Made by a program: the position numbers and the translations under genes. From positions 183,279,741 through 183,343,740 of the forward strand of contig CM041465.1 in the NCBI GenBank assembly GCA_023213395.1: a DNA stretch of 64,000 nucleotides. The letters run 5' to 3'. The DNA comes from Cycas panzhihuaensis (Eukaryota > Cycadophyta). The notes under the pieces were generated by a model that did no database searches, was not told the origin of the DNA, and saw nothing but the letters and a program-made list of their open reading frames with translations. Shown here one piece after another: positions 1 through 11,320 of this stretch. Positions within the stretch are counted from its first letter, which is position 1. The number at the start of each line of letters is the position of its first letter.

Positions 1-564
1 TTTCATTCGCAGTAACAAGAATATGAAATATTTTCACCATCATGCTACCTAGTTGATGTAGAACCATTAAATTCTAAACATGCTTACAAGATGGAAGATA
101 TATACCCATAAATACAAATACCCAAACCAATTTCCCAAAGTCCTTAAAGGGAACCAACCAGCACTTCAAAAGCCTGCTTACAAATTTTCTGATAAGGAGC
201 AATTTTTTTATGATGAAGCACCATAGCAACCAATCGATTTAAGAACTGAACAAAATGTACAGACAATAATGATGTAAAACAAATGGGAACTAACATTAGT
301 AGCAACAACCACAAAAATCTTCTTACAATATAAGGATGTCTTTGCCTAGGCCTATAACAACTTAAAAGGGATACTGACAAAATTGTGTAAACATAAGATG
401 AAACTAATACTAGGATCCAAACCGGTGAAACACCAACCTTATCAAATGCATCCTAAATATGCGGAACAAGTGGACATATAGATTAGAAAAATGTTGGATG
501 TTGGATCATATTTAAGGTAGAAATAAGCGAGTGGTTCTCACTAATTGTGGTTGTTCCTAAGAAG
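1..564 (+). pseudogene. GYP0: Ty3/gypsy pol fragment (start of reverse transcriptase)
   Basis: The forward frames between about 310 and 560 read as the linker and N-terminal part of a gypsy reverse transcriptase. A DVFA-AYNNLKGI block (usual form DVFAWSYKDLKGIP) is followed by GSKPVKHQPYQMHPKYAEQV (usual form GSKPVKQRPYRMNPKYAEQV), then a degraded ASGSH-LWLF block matching the SPIVVVPKK region. Stops interrupt the frame. The fragment is cut at 565 by the COP-L1 LTR, and the catalytic palm of the RT is not present in the window. Bases 1-300 show no recognisable motif and are assumed to be upstream pol. The same DVFAWSYKDLKGIP block occurs in GYP2, so GYP0 is probably a related family. The gypsy call is secure; the family placement is inference. 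Confidence 0.75.
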
Positions 565-1100
565 TGTTGGACCTTTATGTTTAAATGTTAAGTAATCTAC
601 TTTATATTATAATGCCAATGTACTTTATGTAAGAGTGTTTTATCACCTAATATGATAAAGTACACATCCACATTCTTTCTAGTAGCACAATGTTGTGACT
701 TGAAGGTCAATGTACCCCTCATGTACTTTGCTCACAAGAAAGCCCAAGGAACACTTGTCTCACATGAAAAGGGCATAGCTTGGATGTTTGAAACTTGCCA
801 AACATCAAGCCCCCCAAGGTCTCTACTCCAACTCTATATATTGAGACCAATTCTCTTGTATCTAACAAGAGAGTGAGTATTGTGTTATTATGCTACTATT
901 TTGAATACAAGTTAATCATGTTCATTTGGAATGAGGAACAATTCCTACTCCTCTATATCTTGAGTTCTTTCTTGTGCTTGATTCATATGCTTGCTTCATT
1001 GCTTAGGTGTTCATCTTCATAATCTTACTATTAATGCTAATCATCTTATTTTGTTAACATACTCCCTCTCCAAGTGATTCTAGGGCTATGTTCATTATCA
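565..1100 (+). repeat. COP-L1 5' LTR
   Basis: It starts TGTTGGACCTTTATG and ends at a CA just before a degenerate primer binding site. It aligns along its length with the COP-L3 LTR (20896-21439) and the COP-L4 3' LTR (52304-52855). Shared blocks include the CACCCACATTCTTTC box, the CTATATATTGAGACC promoter-like stretch near 832, and the TCTCCTC...ATATCTTG segment. The length of 536 bp agrees with 544 and 552 bp in the relatives. Confidence 0.85.
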
Positions 1101-1101
1101 A

Positions 1102-1114
1102 TTGGTATGAGAGC
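1102..1114 (+). promoter_or_regulatory. Degenerate primer binding site of COP-L1
   Basis: TTGGTATGAGAGC directly follows the LTR. It differs by one base from TGGTATCAGAGC, the usual copia site complementary to the 3' end of initiator tRNA-Met. Confidence 0.7.
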
Positions 1115-2940
1115 TAAATGTTATTCTCTTCATTTGATATTAGAGCTTGTTGGAGAGGAGTTTTTTGTTGCTTTTAGATTTGAAGGAGAGATTCCAAACC
1201 CTTGGTGATGGCCTTCGCTCTCTGAAGGCGATCCAACCGCAATTTGGTTTGTTTTTAGTTGTTTTTTATCCTTTTTAAGCATTTGTAGGTTGAAATTTTA
1301 CTAGATTTGATTTTTGGAATTTTTCTGGGGCTTATTTATTGTATCCAGTAAGGAAAATACAAGAATTTCATTGTTTTTCTTTTTTTTTTCTACAATAAAA
1401 AATATTTTTTTGCAGAATTTATTCTCTAATCACTGCAGGATCCTCTCTACTGGCTACAAATTAGTCCAAATTTGCTTCATTCAATAAAACTCTAACCTGC
1501 AATTGCATGCATACTCAGTAGGTCAAATTTCTCATGTTTTGGGAAAATTTCTAAAAGGAAAATGTTTAAATTTTTTGTCAAATATTAGTTGTTGCCTATT
1601 CTAAAGCTCTCTGTGTGGTGCCTAGCCTTGGTCAACCCTATTTTAGTGAGGAAAACTCACTCACATGATGGTTTTGAGATCAGGTTGTTCGTATTTCCCT
1701 CCTCAGGTCATGCACCCCTTCAAAACATCAATCACTCCATTCTCCCTTCACAGTGCACCGTTGGACCTGAAATTTGAGCCATATCATATTCAGGCCTGAA
1801 GAAGGGCCCCCCTAAAATTTCTCTGTGATTGGATGTTCATATGAAAAGATCTCTCCATCTAAAGCTCATGGAAGTCGCCCATGGACTTCCATTTCAATTG
1901 TTTTTCAAAAATTCCGTTTTGAACTATTGCGATATAACTTTGTGCTATATCATTAAACATATGCCTTAGAATATTCTCTTTTACATAATCCTTTTATTCT
2001 AATGTTACTTTATTCTAAGTGATTTTTATGTTATTTAATCGCTTTTCAAGCAAAAATTCAGCCTTTTTTATTTTTTTGAGTTCACTAACACATAAAAAAA
2101 TTTACAAGTGTGTTATGTGGCTCAAAAATGAGTGGTTCAAGACATTTTTGTACATATTTATGAAAAATTCATGTTGTACAAGTGTTTCTAAGGTTTTGTT
2201 GAAGATGCCCTTCATGCCTAGTCCTTAAAAACAACCTCAAAATCTTTTTTTTTAAATTAAAAATCACTTATTTTAGAGGGGGTTAAAGCTATTTAAAGTC
2301 CTAACATTGTTGTGGTGGCGTGTTCTCTTGGCATACTCTGATAGAATTTGGCATCTTGTAGTCATTTCTTCACTAAAAAACAAACCCACTTTAAGCACAA
2401 AAAGCAAGCAAGCATCTTTTTATTTGGTACTTGGTACTTTTTTCAATTTTTAAGTGCTCTTTATAAAACACTTAAAGTGTTCATTTTAGCACTCAAGTTG
2501 TTTCTTTTGAAGCCTTTTTGTATCAAGTTTACACACTTGTAAAGCAGCATCATTCTCATTAAGCAATTTATTTTAATCAACTTAAACCATTAAAAAATTG
2601 CTTTAAATATTTGTTGAAAATGCCCAAAAAAGGTTCAAACCTTGCCTCTATATCTCAAGCTTGGTACATTCCTTAAGGGACCAACTGACCGTACGATCAG
2701 TGCACGACAATTGAGATCATTCTTGGAGAAAAAGAGATTCGAAAAGGGTGTTATTGGGGTTGTGAATCCCAAGGAAAGCACGGTACGACTATGTAGATCA
2801 ACCCTACCTCGCTTGTCCTAGATTTGACTTGGCCGACTACTGGATCTATTTGAAAGATCATAGTTGGACCAACTCGTTGTCTAGCCCTCCATCTCTCATC
2901 ACTCTCTTCAATTGTTGGATCTTCTTTTTAATATCAAGGC

Positions 2941-3415
2941 TGTTGTGATAGAAAATTTACTGATAAATTTCATTAATTCATTAAGGATTCATTGTACTCT
3001 ATTTATGTAATGTTTTGTAAATAGTTTATATTGAGGGCTTCTTTATCATAAAAGGGTTAAGTCACAACTTAATGTTGTAAACCTAGATGTGTGGAGGTTT
3101 ATTTGCTCTCAATATTAAAATGTTGTAAAGTTGATTTAATCATGCAAGGTGCCAACTGTCACCTTACACTATCTTACATTTAATATTCTCCATGTACATT
3201 GTAACAACCTCTTTTGTTCTTCATGCAAGGCCTTTTCATTTTTAATGTTTATGATGTGATGTACTTTTGATGATATGAATTAATACAAGTAATTTTACAT
3301 TTGAGCATTTTGAGAAATTCATTGCTTCTTGTGTGTGTGTTCATTGATTGAGTAACTTGTAAGAGTGTGCAACTCTTGAATCTAGGCTGAAACCAGGCAA
3401 ACCTCTCCCCTTTCA
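2941..3415 (+). repeat. COP-L2 5' LTR
   Basis: The LTR runs from about TGTTGTGATAGAAAATT to CCCCTTTCA, immediately before a perfect copia PBS. The start could be shifted by up to five bases (TGTTG, TGTGA or TGATA), because the neighbouring COP-L1 leader also reads GTTGTTG there. No second copy occurs in the window. The length is about 475 bp. Confidence 0.65.
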
Positions 3416-3417
3416 CT

Positions 3418-3429
3418 TGGTATCAGAGC
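3418..3429 (+). promoter_or_regulatory. Primer binding site of COP-L2
   Basis: TGGTATCAGAGC is the standard copia site complementary to initiator tRNA-Met. It lies two bases after the LTR end. Confidence 0.85.
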
Positions 3430-5284
3430 CAAGTTTCCAGCCATCTTTCAAAGTCTATCTTCTCAGCCTCCTTAAGTGTCGTAGCTGCTATCATATGCTG
3501 TGTTGTGTAGTTTTTTTCATCACAGTGTTAATCATTGTTTGAAAAAATGAATTGTTAACCAGCAAGGGATGAAATGCTTACTGAATTGAATCTCTTAGTA
3601 TCTGTGTTCTGCATGAATATTGTAAATGTCTTCTTATTAAGACAATATGATTTCTAAATGCCATTTATCCAAATACTGAAATGTATTTGGCATTGAATCT
3701 TTTAACCAACATTTAATTTTTTTTCAAAGTTGAGGTGTATTCAGTCGTCTATTTGTCTTTGTGTGGCTACTTATTTGGTTGGACGCTGACCTCCATTAAT
3801 CTCTACGGCTCTGTTAAATCTCTATTATGTAAGCCACTTATCATTGCTGTCATGGATTTGTTCATTTCAAATGGCTCCAATGAACTGTATTCATCTTCGT
3901 GTGAGATGTCTGCATGACTGAGTCCTTTATTTACGACCTTTCCTGCATCTCGTAGATTTATCTACTGCGTGGCTGGGTATTTTTCATTTGCGTCTGAGTG
4001 GCTATGTTATCTGGGATTGCATGCGTGTAGACATGATTATTTCTCGGCTCTGCTAAGTTTTGTGCATGGTTGCTAATTTGTTTGGACGTAGATCTTTGCA
4101 TGAGACGATTGTGTATTATGTTTTGCATGACCACTAACTACTCACTTTGGCTCACCTCTACGTGGATTGCTTTGCGTTCTCAGTCGATCTTCCTCTACAT
4201 GGAGATGCCTCTCTAGTGATTCGTTCAAGCTGCCATTTGTATGAAAACACCCTTTTTTGTGTTGTATTTCTCCCAAGATTGATGATATAATCTGCAAGCT
4301 GAGTGCGTAAGATTATTTTTGATCTAGAGGCGAAAATTTGATTGATAACATTGAGAATTTGATCGATCTACTGCAAATAGAGGATTTGGACAGAGTTACT
4401 GGTTTCATTTGATTCCTGCTCACTGTTGGACTATTGAAACTACACCACATAACCACTTATTCTGATCCTGGCAGAGTCATCTTCATAATGGAGAAGACAG
4501 ATTGAAATTTCATAGCTTTTGTAGAGAGAACCAGTCCCCTGTATCCAAATTGTGTCGTCGTTTTTTCAAAATCCTGCTGTTTTTTTTTTTTTAATATAAA
4601 GTTTAAAAAACTTTAGCTTATTTAGATTTGCATATTCACAAAATATTCCACATTTGATAAGGATCCCTAACCTAAAGTTGCTTTTTATCATTTTTTGAGC
4701 TTTTCAGGCCTATTTATTAATTTGTTTTAGGTAGTTTTTTTATTTTTTTGAGGGTTTTTTCTTTTTTTTTTACTATTTAAAACATAAAGTTTAATTTTTA
4801 ATCATAAAAATATTTAAAAATCAATAAAAAAACATTAAAAAAAATAATACCTAACTAAACTATCCATTTACCAGCCTTGCAAAGGGAATAGTTAGGACCC
4901 TTGAAATTACCGTTCTACACATGCTAGTGGTCTTTCTTGAATTCTATGGATATTAAAAAAGCCCATTAGCTATCAAGTGTATTAAGTGGCAGGGTAACGT
5001 ATTATACCCAAAACCTTGGTTGTAAGTGTTGCCTTAGATGAGGATCTGTCATTCAGGTCATAAATCCGACGCAGGTGTGTCAACGGTGTCAAGGGGGCGG
5101 CCGAGCCTTCTGTAGCACCCACATACCTTCGGGTATATTGGGGCCCCGAGCTACCACTTGTGAGTAGGTACGCCATCAAATAGAATCGTCTCAACTACCA
5201 GGGGCTATTAGGATTGGAGACATTGGGACATAGATCCTAGATTAGCATACCTTTTTAAAGTAGACAGGACACATATCAAACATC
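3430..5284 (+). other. COP-L2 untranslated leader with a GC-rich island
   Basis: This stretch between PBS and gag has no convincing ORF. It holds T-rich and A-rich runs (4578-4860) and, at about 4982-5215, a clearly GC-rich island whose composition is unlike everything around it. The island is open on the reverse strand for 70 codons, but I recognise no protein. It may be part of the leader or a small foreign insertion. Confidence 0.5.
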
Positions 5285-6745
5285 ATGGCACTTCAAATGA
5301 TTATAGCTAATACTATTAAACTTTCTAATAGTGAGATAATTTCTTAGCTTGGAAGAAACAAGTCAAGAACATATTGATAATTAACAAACTTTGGCCTTAT
5401 GTTTCTAGAAACATTCCTAAGCTAGTTCCCACTCAAGATCCTAATAATCCTAATACTCTCATTTCTCCTAATCCTGATGTTGTAGTTGCCTTTGAAGAGT
5501 TTGACGAAATTGCCCTTTCTTTTCTACACTTGTCTTATAAAGATAATGTTGACCAGAACATTGAACTTGCCCCTACCTTTGCAGATGCTTGGAATATCAT
5601 ATGTGCACTCTATGAGAGGAAGGACAATGCCAGGGTAGGATGCTCAAAGCCCAGCTTTACTCCATTCCATTTGCAAGATCTATTACAGCTCATTTGCCCC
5701 AGATTAAGGTGATTAAGAATCAGTTGACAGCGATGGGTTAGCCACTAGATGACAGTGACCTCGTATCTTGCATAGTCAATGTTTTACCACCTCGTTATAA
5801 CTCCCTCATATCCAATATGTCACATACAGATCGACTTGCTACTATTGATTTCAACACATTTGAGGGTCTACTGCTCCAAGAGGAATGTATTCAAAACCAT
5901 TCAGGGAATCCAAGTGCTTTCTCTTCCACACCAACATTTGCAACCCGACATAGAGGAAGACAACAATATCCACAATTGACACATCAGTTTGGTTCAATGA
6001 ATTTGAACAAGCAACTAAATCAATAGCCATATCAACCACGTCAGTCTCAACCACCTTATAATCCTCAGGTTGTTTGTGACTATGGTGGCAAACCTGGACA
6101 TATAGCACTTGATTGCAAGAAAAAGAGAGTTGAGGTAACTAAAATCATGGATGTGGAAATTATCAGGGACCACATGTTGGAAGAGAGTGGATATGAGTTG
6201 GACACATGGCATAAATCACATGCAAGAATAATAGCAAAATAGGACAATATACTAACATATCACAACTCTCCAATAATCTCTCTCATTAGAAAACATAATA
6301 GAGTACACAATATATAGATTACATATGTACCAAAGATAGAAATTAGTTTTAACCATTTAATATGGTTAATTAACTACTCCCTCAAAATATCGTAGGCTAT
6401 CAACTACCACATTTAATGGTTCAACCATCTTTGATTCCTACTAACCAACACATTAATGACTTTAACTAAGATTATTCTTATTTAGAATATTCCATTAGAG
6501 GAAATATTCTAATTACATGAAATGAAATGAACTTAAATGAACATGTAATGGGAACATTATTTCCAACACCACAAAGACAAAACTAGCCAAATTACCAAGG
6601 ACCGAGGAGACAAAATCAAAATGCTCCTCAGAGAAACCAATAGAATAGGAATCGCAACCAGAAACATAATCAAGGAGGCCATATGGCTGACTCTCAAAAT
6701 CTTTTCTTTGTTGCTTTGTCAACTCATCATTCTAACATTTCTTGC
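5285..6745 (+). pseudogene. COP-L2 gag (nucleocapsid) remnant
   Basis: The presumed start is the ATG at 5285 (MALQMIIANTIKL...). An early stop at about 5346 is followed by LAWKKQVKNILIINKLWPYV in a shifted frame; this is the usual start of copia gag. The open stretch 5374-5712 carries FDEIALSFLHLSYKDNVDQNIE and DAWNIICALYERKDNARV, which are closely matched in COP-L3 and COP-L4. The zinc knuckle near 6075 reads CDYGGKPGHIALDC, where the second Cys of CX2CX4HX4C is replaced by Gly. A solo LTR divides the gene at 6175, and gag resumes at 6569. Several stops and frameshifts rule out function. Confidence 0.85.
6175..6568 (-). repeat. Solo LTR of the LARD-K family
   Basis: On the reverse strand it starts TGTTGGAAATAATGTTCCCATTACATG and runs to a TG-matching end at 6175. 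It aligns throughout with the LARD-K LTRs at 24097-24464 and 27631-27998. It is flanked by a perfect 5-bp target duplication, CCACA at 6170-6174 and 6569-6573. Both ends and the duplication are intact, so it is a solo LTR left by LTR-LTR recombination. It is more diverged than the LARD-K pair. Confidence 0.9.
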
Positions 6746-8110
6746 TTGATCAATTCAAGCGCCTCTCAACATATGATTGGTTCATAAGAACTCCTCACTG
6801 ATACAAGACTAATTCAAAATCAATCTGTCAGTTTTGGGGATGATGGTATTCTAGAGGTTGCTAAGATTGGCAATGTCCCTATCTCATTGAAAAATTTATA
6901 TACTCCACATCATCTCAATAATGTTTTCTATGTACCTGGCATGACACGCAACCTATTATTAGTTAGCCAGATAAATAAACAAAACTTTGATGTTTTGTTT
7001 ATCCATCTTGGAAAATGCCTGATTACAAATATAAATGGCAACCTAATTGCCTTAGGATATGAAGATCAAGGACTATACAAGCTTGATGTTGTAACTAGAC
7101 CATTGATCCGGTCATATGAATTTGGCTCTTATAACAATTTAGCTTCCACTTTTAATCCTTCTGCTTCAACATTAGATTTAGATGATCAATTTGCTTCAAA
7201 GGCATTTGTTTCTCCTAGACTTCCAAAAGACCAGCTATGGCATCAATGCCTAGGTCACTTGAACATGAACAATCTTCATCTGCTTTATAAGCTAAATATA
7301 GCGCATGGTATATCGAATATAAAACAAACTAAATGTATTTGAGGCATGTGTTATGGGCAAACATCATCAGGCTCCTTTAAGGTCAGATGGAAGAGCTTAG
7401 CATGTCAAGGAACTTTTAGGCCCGGTACATTCAGACATTTATGGGCCCGCGTCCCAGGCATCCTTTAGAGGATGTCGTTCTTTTATCACATTTATTGATG
7501 ACTACTCCAAAAAAGTGTGGGTATATTTCCTAAAGCAGAAATCAAAAGCCGTTGCTAAATTCAAAACCTAAATTTGGAAAGCCCCTCAAAATCTTTCATT
7601 GTGATAATAAAGATGAGTACACATCAAATGAGTTCACCCAATTCTATAAAAATAATGGCCTCAAACGACAGTTCTCTACCCCATACATACCTCAGCAAAA
7701 TGGAGTTGCTAAGAGAAGGAATTTGACCTTGTCTAACAAAGGCAAAGGCATGCTTGTCGCAAAGAATTTGGGACTTCAATTATGGGATGAAGCCCTTCAT
7801 ATAGCATCATATCTCACAAACAAAAGTCCAATCAAGGTAGTATTGAACATTGCTCCCGAGGACAATTGGTCGAGTCAAAAGCCTCACATTTGTGCACTTT
7901 TGGCTATACAATATACATGCACGTACCAAAAGAACAAAGGAAAAAGCAGGATGATAAGAGCAAGAAATGTTTCTTTATTTGTTATCAACCTAGCTATAAA
8001 GCATATAAATTGTATGATCTTGCCACCAAGCAAATTTATACATCTCAAGATGTTATTTTCTCAAAAGAAAACCGGGATTTGGATATCACAGATTTCATTC
8101 TTTAATGATC
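6746..8110 (+). pseudogene. COP-L2 protease and integrase remnant
   Basis: The protease motif near 6750 reads INSSASQHMIGS. The usual copia form is a DSGAS core, so the catalytic Asp is Asn here. The GAG-pre-integrase block LWHQCLGHLNMNNLHLLYKL (about 7237) carries the His residues of the zinc-binding domain. The integrase core follows: VHSDIYGP and FITFIDDYSKKVWVYFLKQKSKA near 7425-7550, then FHCDNKDEY, then TPYIPQQNGVAKRRN near 7680. The last block should contain the catalytic Glu (NGVAERKN), but it is Lys. The distal part (YLTNKSPI, DNWSSQKPHI) ends near 8100 with frameshifts. The protein would cut Gag-Pol and integrate cDNA, but key residues are lost. Confidence 0.85.
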
Positions 8111-9595
8111 AGTCTAATAAAGCACCTATTGCTCCTCCTGCTTCACAAAACGTTCCTGCAAAATAAATACCCCTTGCATCAACATATACTCTAGGTACAT
8201 CATCTACACCACCTACGTCTACATCTGCATCTACTCCAATTGGTCCTTAAAAGGACATTTAGGATGAGGCTACTTCAAAACGGTTGCCCAAACAGTACAT
8301 GCAAACAATCTCTTCTGCTCCTTCACCACTACAACAAGCAAAGAGGTAATTGAAATACAAGTCATCCACCAACTTTGCCTTAATGGCAGTAGTATTGTCA
8401 GCTCCTGAATTGTCCACTTTTGTGGAAGTTGTTGCAGATCCAAAGTGGCAAGCAACAATGACTAAAGAAATGAATATTATCCTACAAAATGATACTTGGG
8501 AACTTGTTGAGCTACCTGAAGGGAAGAAACCTATTGATTGTAGATGGATTTATAAAACAAAATTTCACGCAAATGGCTCCATTCAGCAACATACAGCAGG
8601 TTTGGTTGCCAAAGGTTTCAAACAGGTTGAAAGTGTTGATTATGATGACACATTTGCACTAGCTGCCAACATGACCACTGTTAGGCTCGTTTTGGCACTT
8701 GTAACTCAATTCAATTGGCCTGTTTACCAAATGGATCTAAAAAGTTCCTTCTTGAATAGCGACCTGTAGGAGGAAATATATATTAATCAATCTCCTGGCT
8801 TTGTTGTTCAAGGAAAAGAACACCTAGTCTACAAACCGAAAAAGGCATTGTATGGCCTTAAGCAATCACCCCATGCTTGGTACATAAAGATTGATGAATA
8901 CTTTCAAAAGCATGGATTCATTCGCTCATCTTTAGATCCAAATCTGTATATCAAAATCCATAATGGTTTGATCACTTTGGTTGTACTTTATGTTGATGAT
9001 TTGTTAATAATTGGTAATGACACAGAGTGGATTACACAACTCTAAGGAGAACTAGACAATAGCTTTGAGATGACTAACCTCGAGTTGCTTCACTATTTTC
9101 TTGGCATAGAGGTCTGACAGGAGCTAGGCCATATTTTCCTCTCACATTCAAAATATACAAAAGAGATTCTTCAAAAATTCAAGATGGATGAATGCAAACT
9201 ATTGCCAACTACTATGGAAATAGGTTTGAAATTAAATATTAATGAGCGTAGAAAACCTATGGATCCTACGTTGTATAGGTAACTTGTGGAAAAATTAATT
9301 TACCTCACTCATACTCGACTTGACCTTGCCTATGCCGTTGGGATCTGTTCTAGGTTCATGACATAGCCCAAGATTTCACATTGGAAAGCAACAATGAGGA
9401 TCTTGAGATATCTTTGGGGTATTCTTTAGTTCGGACTTGATTACTGTCATGTGGAATCCTTTGTTGACAGGTTACATAGGTGTTGATTGGGTTGGATGCA
9501 AGGATAGCGGTAGATCAATCCAAGTCCTTCTCGCTCTATTGTGGAACAATTCTATTCAACTCTTGTTAATTTCCAACTGGTGAAGTAAATGGGGT
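8111..9595 (+). pseudogene. COP-L2 reverse transcriptase and RNase H remnant
   Basis: The open frame 8350-8769 begins the copia RT: NDTWELVELPEGKKPIDCRWIYKTKFHANG, then VAKGFKQVESVDYDDTF and VYQMDLKSSFLNSDL. After a stop, 8848-9045 gives MYGLKQSPHAWYIKIDEYF and VLYVDDLLIIGND, so the YVDD active site is intact. Further stops precede SLELLHYFLGIEV-like and RNase H regions at about 9060-9480. The RNase H central block (VDWVGCKDSGRS, ISNW-SK) is recognisable to about 9594, where the element ends at the GYP2 junction. The RT is normal in order but cannot be translated as one protein. Confidence 0.88.
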
Positions 9596-10496
9596 GATCC
9601 AACTTTGCATCCCTTGGTTGTGCTAATATGCAACCAATTGCGTATTGCAATGCATCCATCCACGTGAACATGGAATATCTTTTCCCAATCTGGAAATTGC
9701 AATATAGGACTAGATATTATAACAAATTTTAGGGACTCGAACGCATCTTATTGTTCTCTACCCCATTCCCATTCTACATCCTTGTTCAATAATTTCTCCA
9801 ACGGTCTGGATATACATGCATAACCTATGATAAATTTTCTATAATAACTGGTTAAGCCTAGGAAACCTTTCAACTCTTTCTATGTTAGAGGTGTCAGAAA
9901 ATGCAAGATTGTGGATACCTTTGCTGGATCGATTAGTAATCCATATTTACTTACAATATGCCTAAGTAAATTTCCAAAGGGCACCAAAAAAATACATTTC
10001 CTTGGATTTAGGCAAAGATTATTCTCTCTACACGTCTGCAACATTTCCCGTAAGTTATCCATATGAATTTTCATTAATCCATACAAATTCTAATCATCCA
10101 GAAATACCACAACGTTTCCTCCAATCATTTTTCGGAAGATATTTATCACAATGCGTTGAAATGTGGCTGGTGCATTGGTAAGACCAAAAAGCATTACCCT
10201 ATATGCATAAGTTCTCCATTTTGTCATGAATGCTATTTTTGCCTAATCCTTTGGGGCGATCTGTACCTGATTATATCCACTAGATCCATCTATAAATTAG
10301 TAAACTTCGTTCCTACCAACCATTTCTAATACGTCCTCCATAAATGGCAGTGGAAATAGATCCTTTTTCATCACTTTGTTTAACTATCTGTAATCCATAC
10401 AAACCCTAATTTTCCTATTCTTTTTGGCACCACCACCACCGCACTTACCCAATCAATGTAGTCAATCTCATAAATATATTTTACTTCTAACATTTT
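9596..10496 (-). pseudogene. GYP2 reverse transcriptase (palm and connection) fragment
   Basis: On the reverse strand the catalytic motif reads VVVFLDD near 10100-10115. FLDD is an accepted variant of YxDD, and a stop follows at once. Next come NLYGLMKIHMDNLREMLQTCRENNLCLNP-type thumb sequence (from 10086), RKCIFLVPFGNLLRHIVSKYGLLIDPAKV, a [13 protein letters not shown] block near 9845 and FPDWEKIFHVHVDG near 9700. The fragment ends at about 9596, just inside the start of RNase H. Upstream it carries the palm block down to 10440 and is interrupted at 10497 by GYP1. Confidence 0.85.
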
Positions 10497-11320
10497 TGTT
10501 GACTTATAGATTCACACCCTTTGTGAGATCAATGCACTTGTCAAGGTTACACAGCGCTATAGTCTAGTTTTAGGACACTGTCAACATGGTTATTCATATA
10601 CATTCCACATACATTCCATATAAAATTCACAGAATGGTACACGGTGATGCAATCAATACATACTTGACAAATCATCATCACACACCAAGAATACACCAAT
10701 TTCCACGTAACTCTTTCTTTTATTAATTCAAGTTCAATTACACAAGGGTGGAATGCATTCTGAGCATTCCAAAGACATCTGATCCTTTTGTACATATGCG
10801 TGCCGGATGGTACTTATCACATATCCATGCTCCAATCGGTACATCATGCGTCTTGTCTCTGTACTCTTGCGTACCCTTGATATCCTGGCTCTCACCCTAA
10901 CCCGGGTGAATCATGCGTACCTCCTTAAGTACTCCTGTTGGTACCTTTTGGTGAAGGGTTATGGTACTGCATCATAACGTACCCCTTCGATCATGCGTAC
11001 CTCTTCGATTTATCGTGCCTCTTCACTTAATCACTTTGTTTGATCTTAATTAATTATTCCTTTGGGTCCGTAAAATGCGTCGTCGTCTGCACCTCGGTCT
11101 TCTTTGGTCCCACAGGTCATGCGTGCCGCCCGCCGTTTGATTCCGATTACGCAGATGCGTTCACATCATGCGTGCCGTTCAGTGCGCTTTGTCATACGTG
11201 CACGAATGCTCGTTTTGCGTTTTGCCTCGTGCGTACCTCCGTCGGTCCGTACTGCACAACTCGGGTTCTCGACCTACCTCGGTCCTCACCACGACCATTG
11301 AGTCAATTTTAATGCCAACA
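10497..11320 (-). repeat. GYP1 3' LTR
   Basis: An 824-bp copy, forward strand TGTTGACTTATAG...AATGCCAACA. It matches the 5' LTR apart from scattered substitutions and many 1-4 base indels. Several TGCGTACC motifs of the other copy read TGCGTGCC or are lost here. Confidence 0.93.

Larger units (their letters stand above)
565..2940 (+). mobile_element. COP-L1: Ty1/copia 5' part (LTR plus leader)
   Basis: This is the 5' LTR and long untranslated leader of a copia element, related to COP-L3 and COP-L4. It is inserted in GYP0. The leader from about 2300 to 2940 closely follows the leaders of COP-L3 (about 23040-23470) and COP-L4 (48696-49160), including the shared block AAAAGGTTCAAACCTTGCCT near 2629 and a GACTTGGCC...CTTCTTT stretch. 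It stops where the COP-L2 LTR begins at about 2941. No gag or pol of its own is seen, so the rest was lost or lies outside the window. The leader is AT-rich and holds no credible ORF. Confidence 0.75.
2941..9595 (+). mobile_element. COP-L2: Ty1/copia element, 3' truncated
   Basis: The element has an LTR, a PBS, a 1.85-kb leader and a decayed gag-protease-integrase-RT-RNase H coding region, all on the forward strand. It interrupts the COP-L1 leader at about 2941. It breaks off inside RNase H at about 9595, where GYP2 sequence begins abruptly in the opposite orientation. No 3' LTR is present, so the junction reflects a deletion rather than clean nesting. The solo LTR at 6175-6568 splits its gag. 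Assigning the gag at 5285 to the 2941 LTR rests on order and spacing, since no second LTR exists to prove it. Confidence 0.7.

Noticed and set aside
4982-5194. Plastid or mitochondrial insertion
   Set aside because: GC content suggested it, but I could not match it to any organellar gene from memory. Left as an unexplained island.
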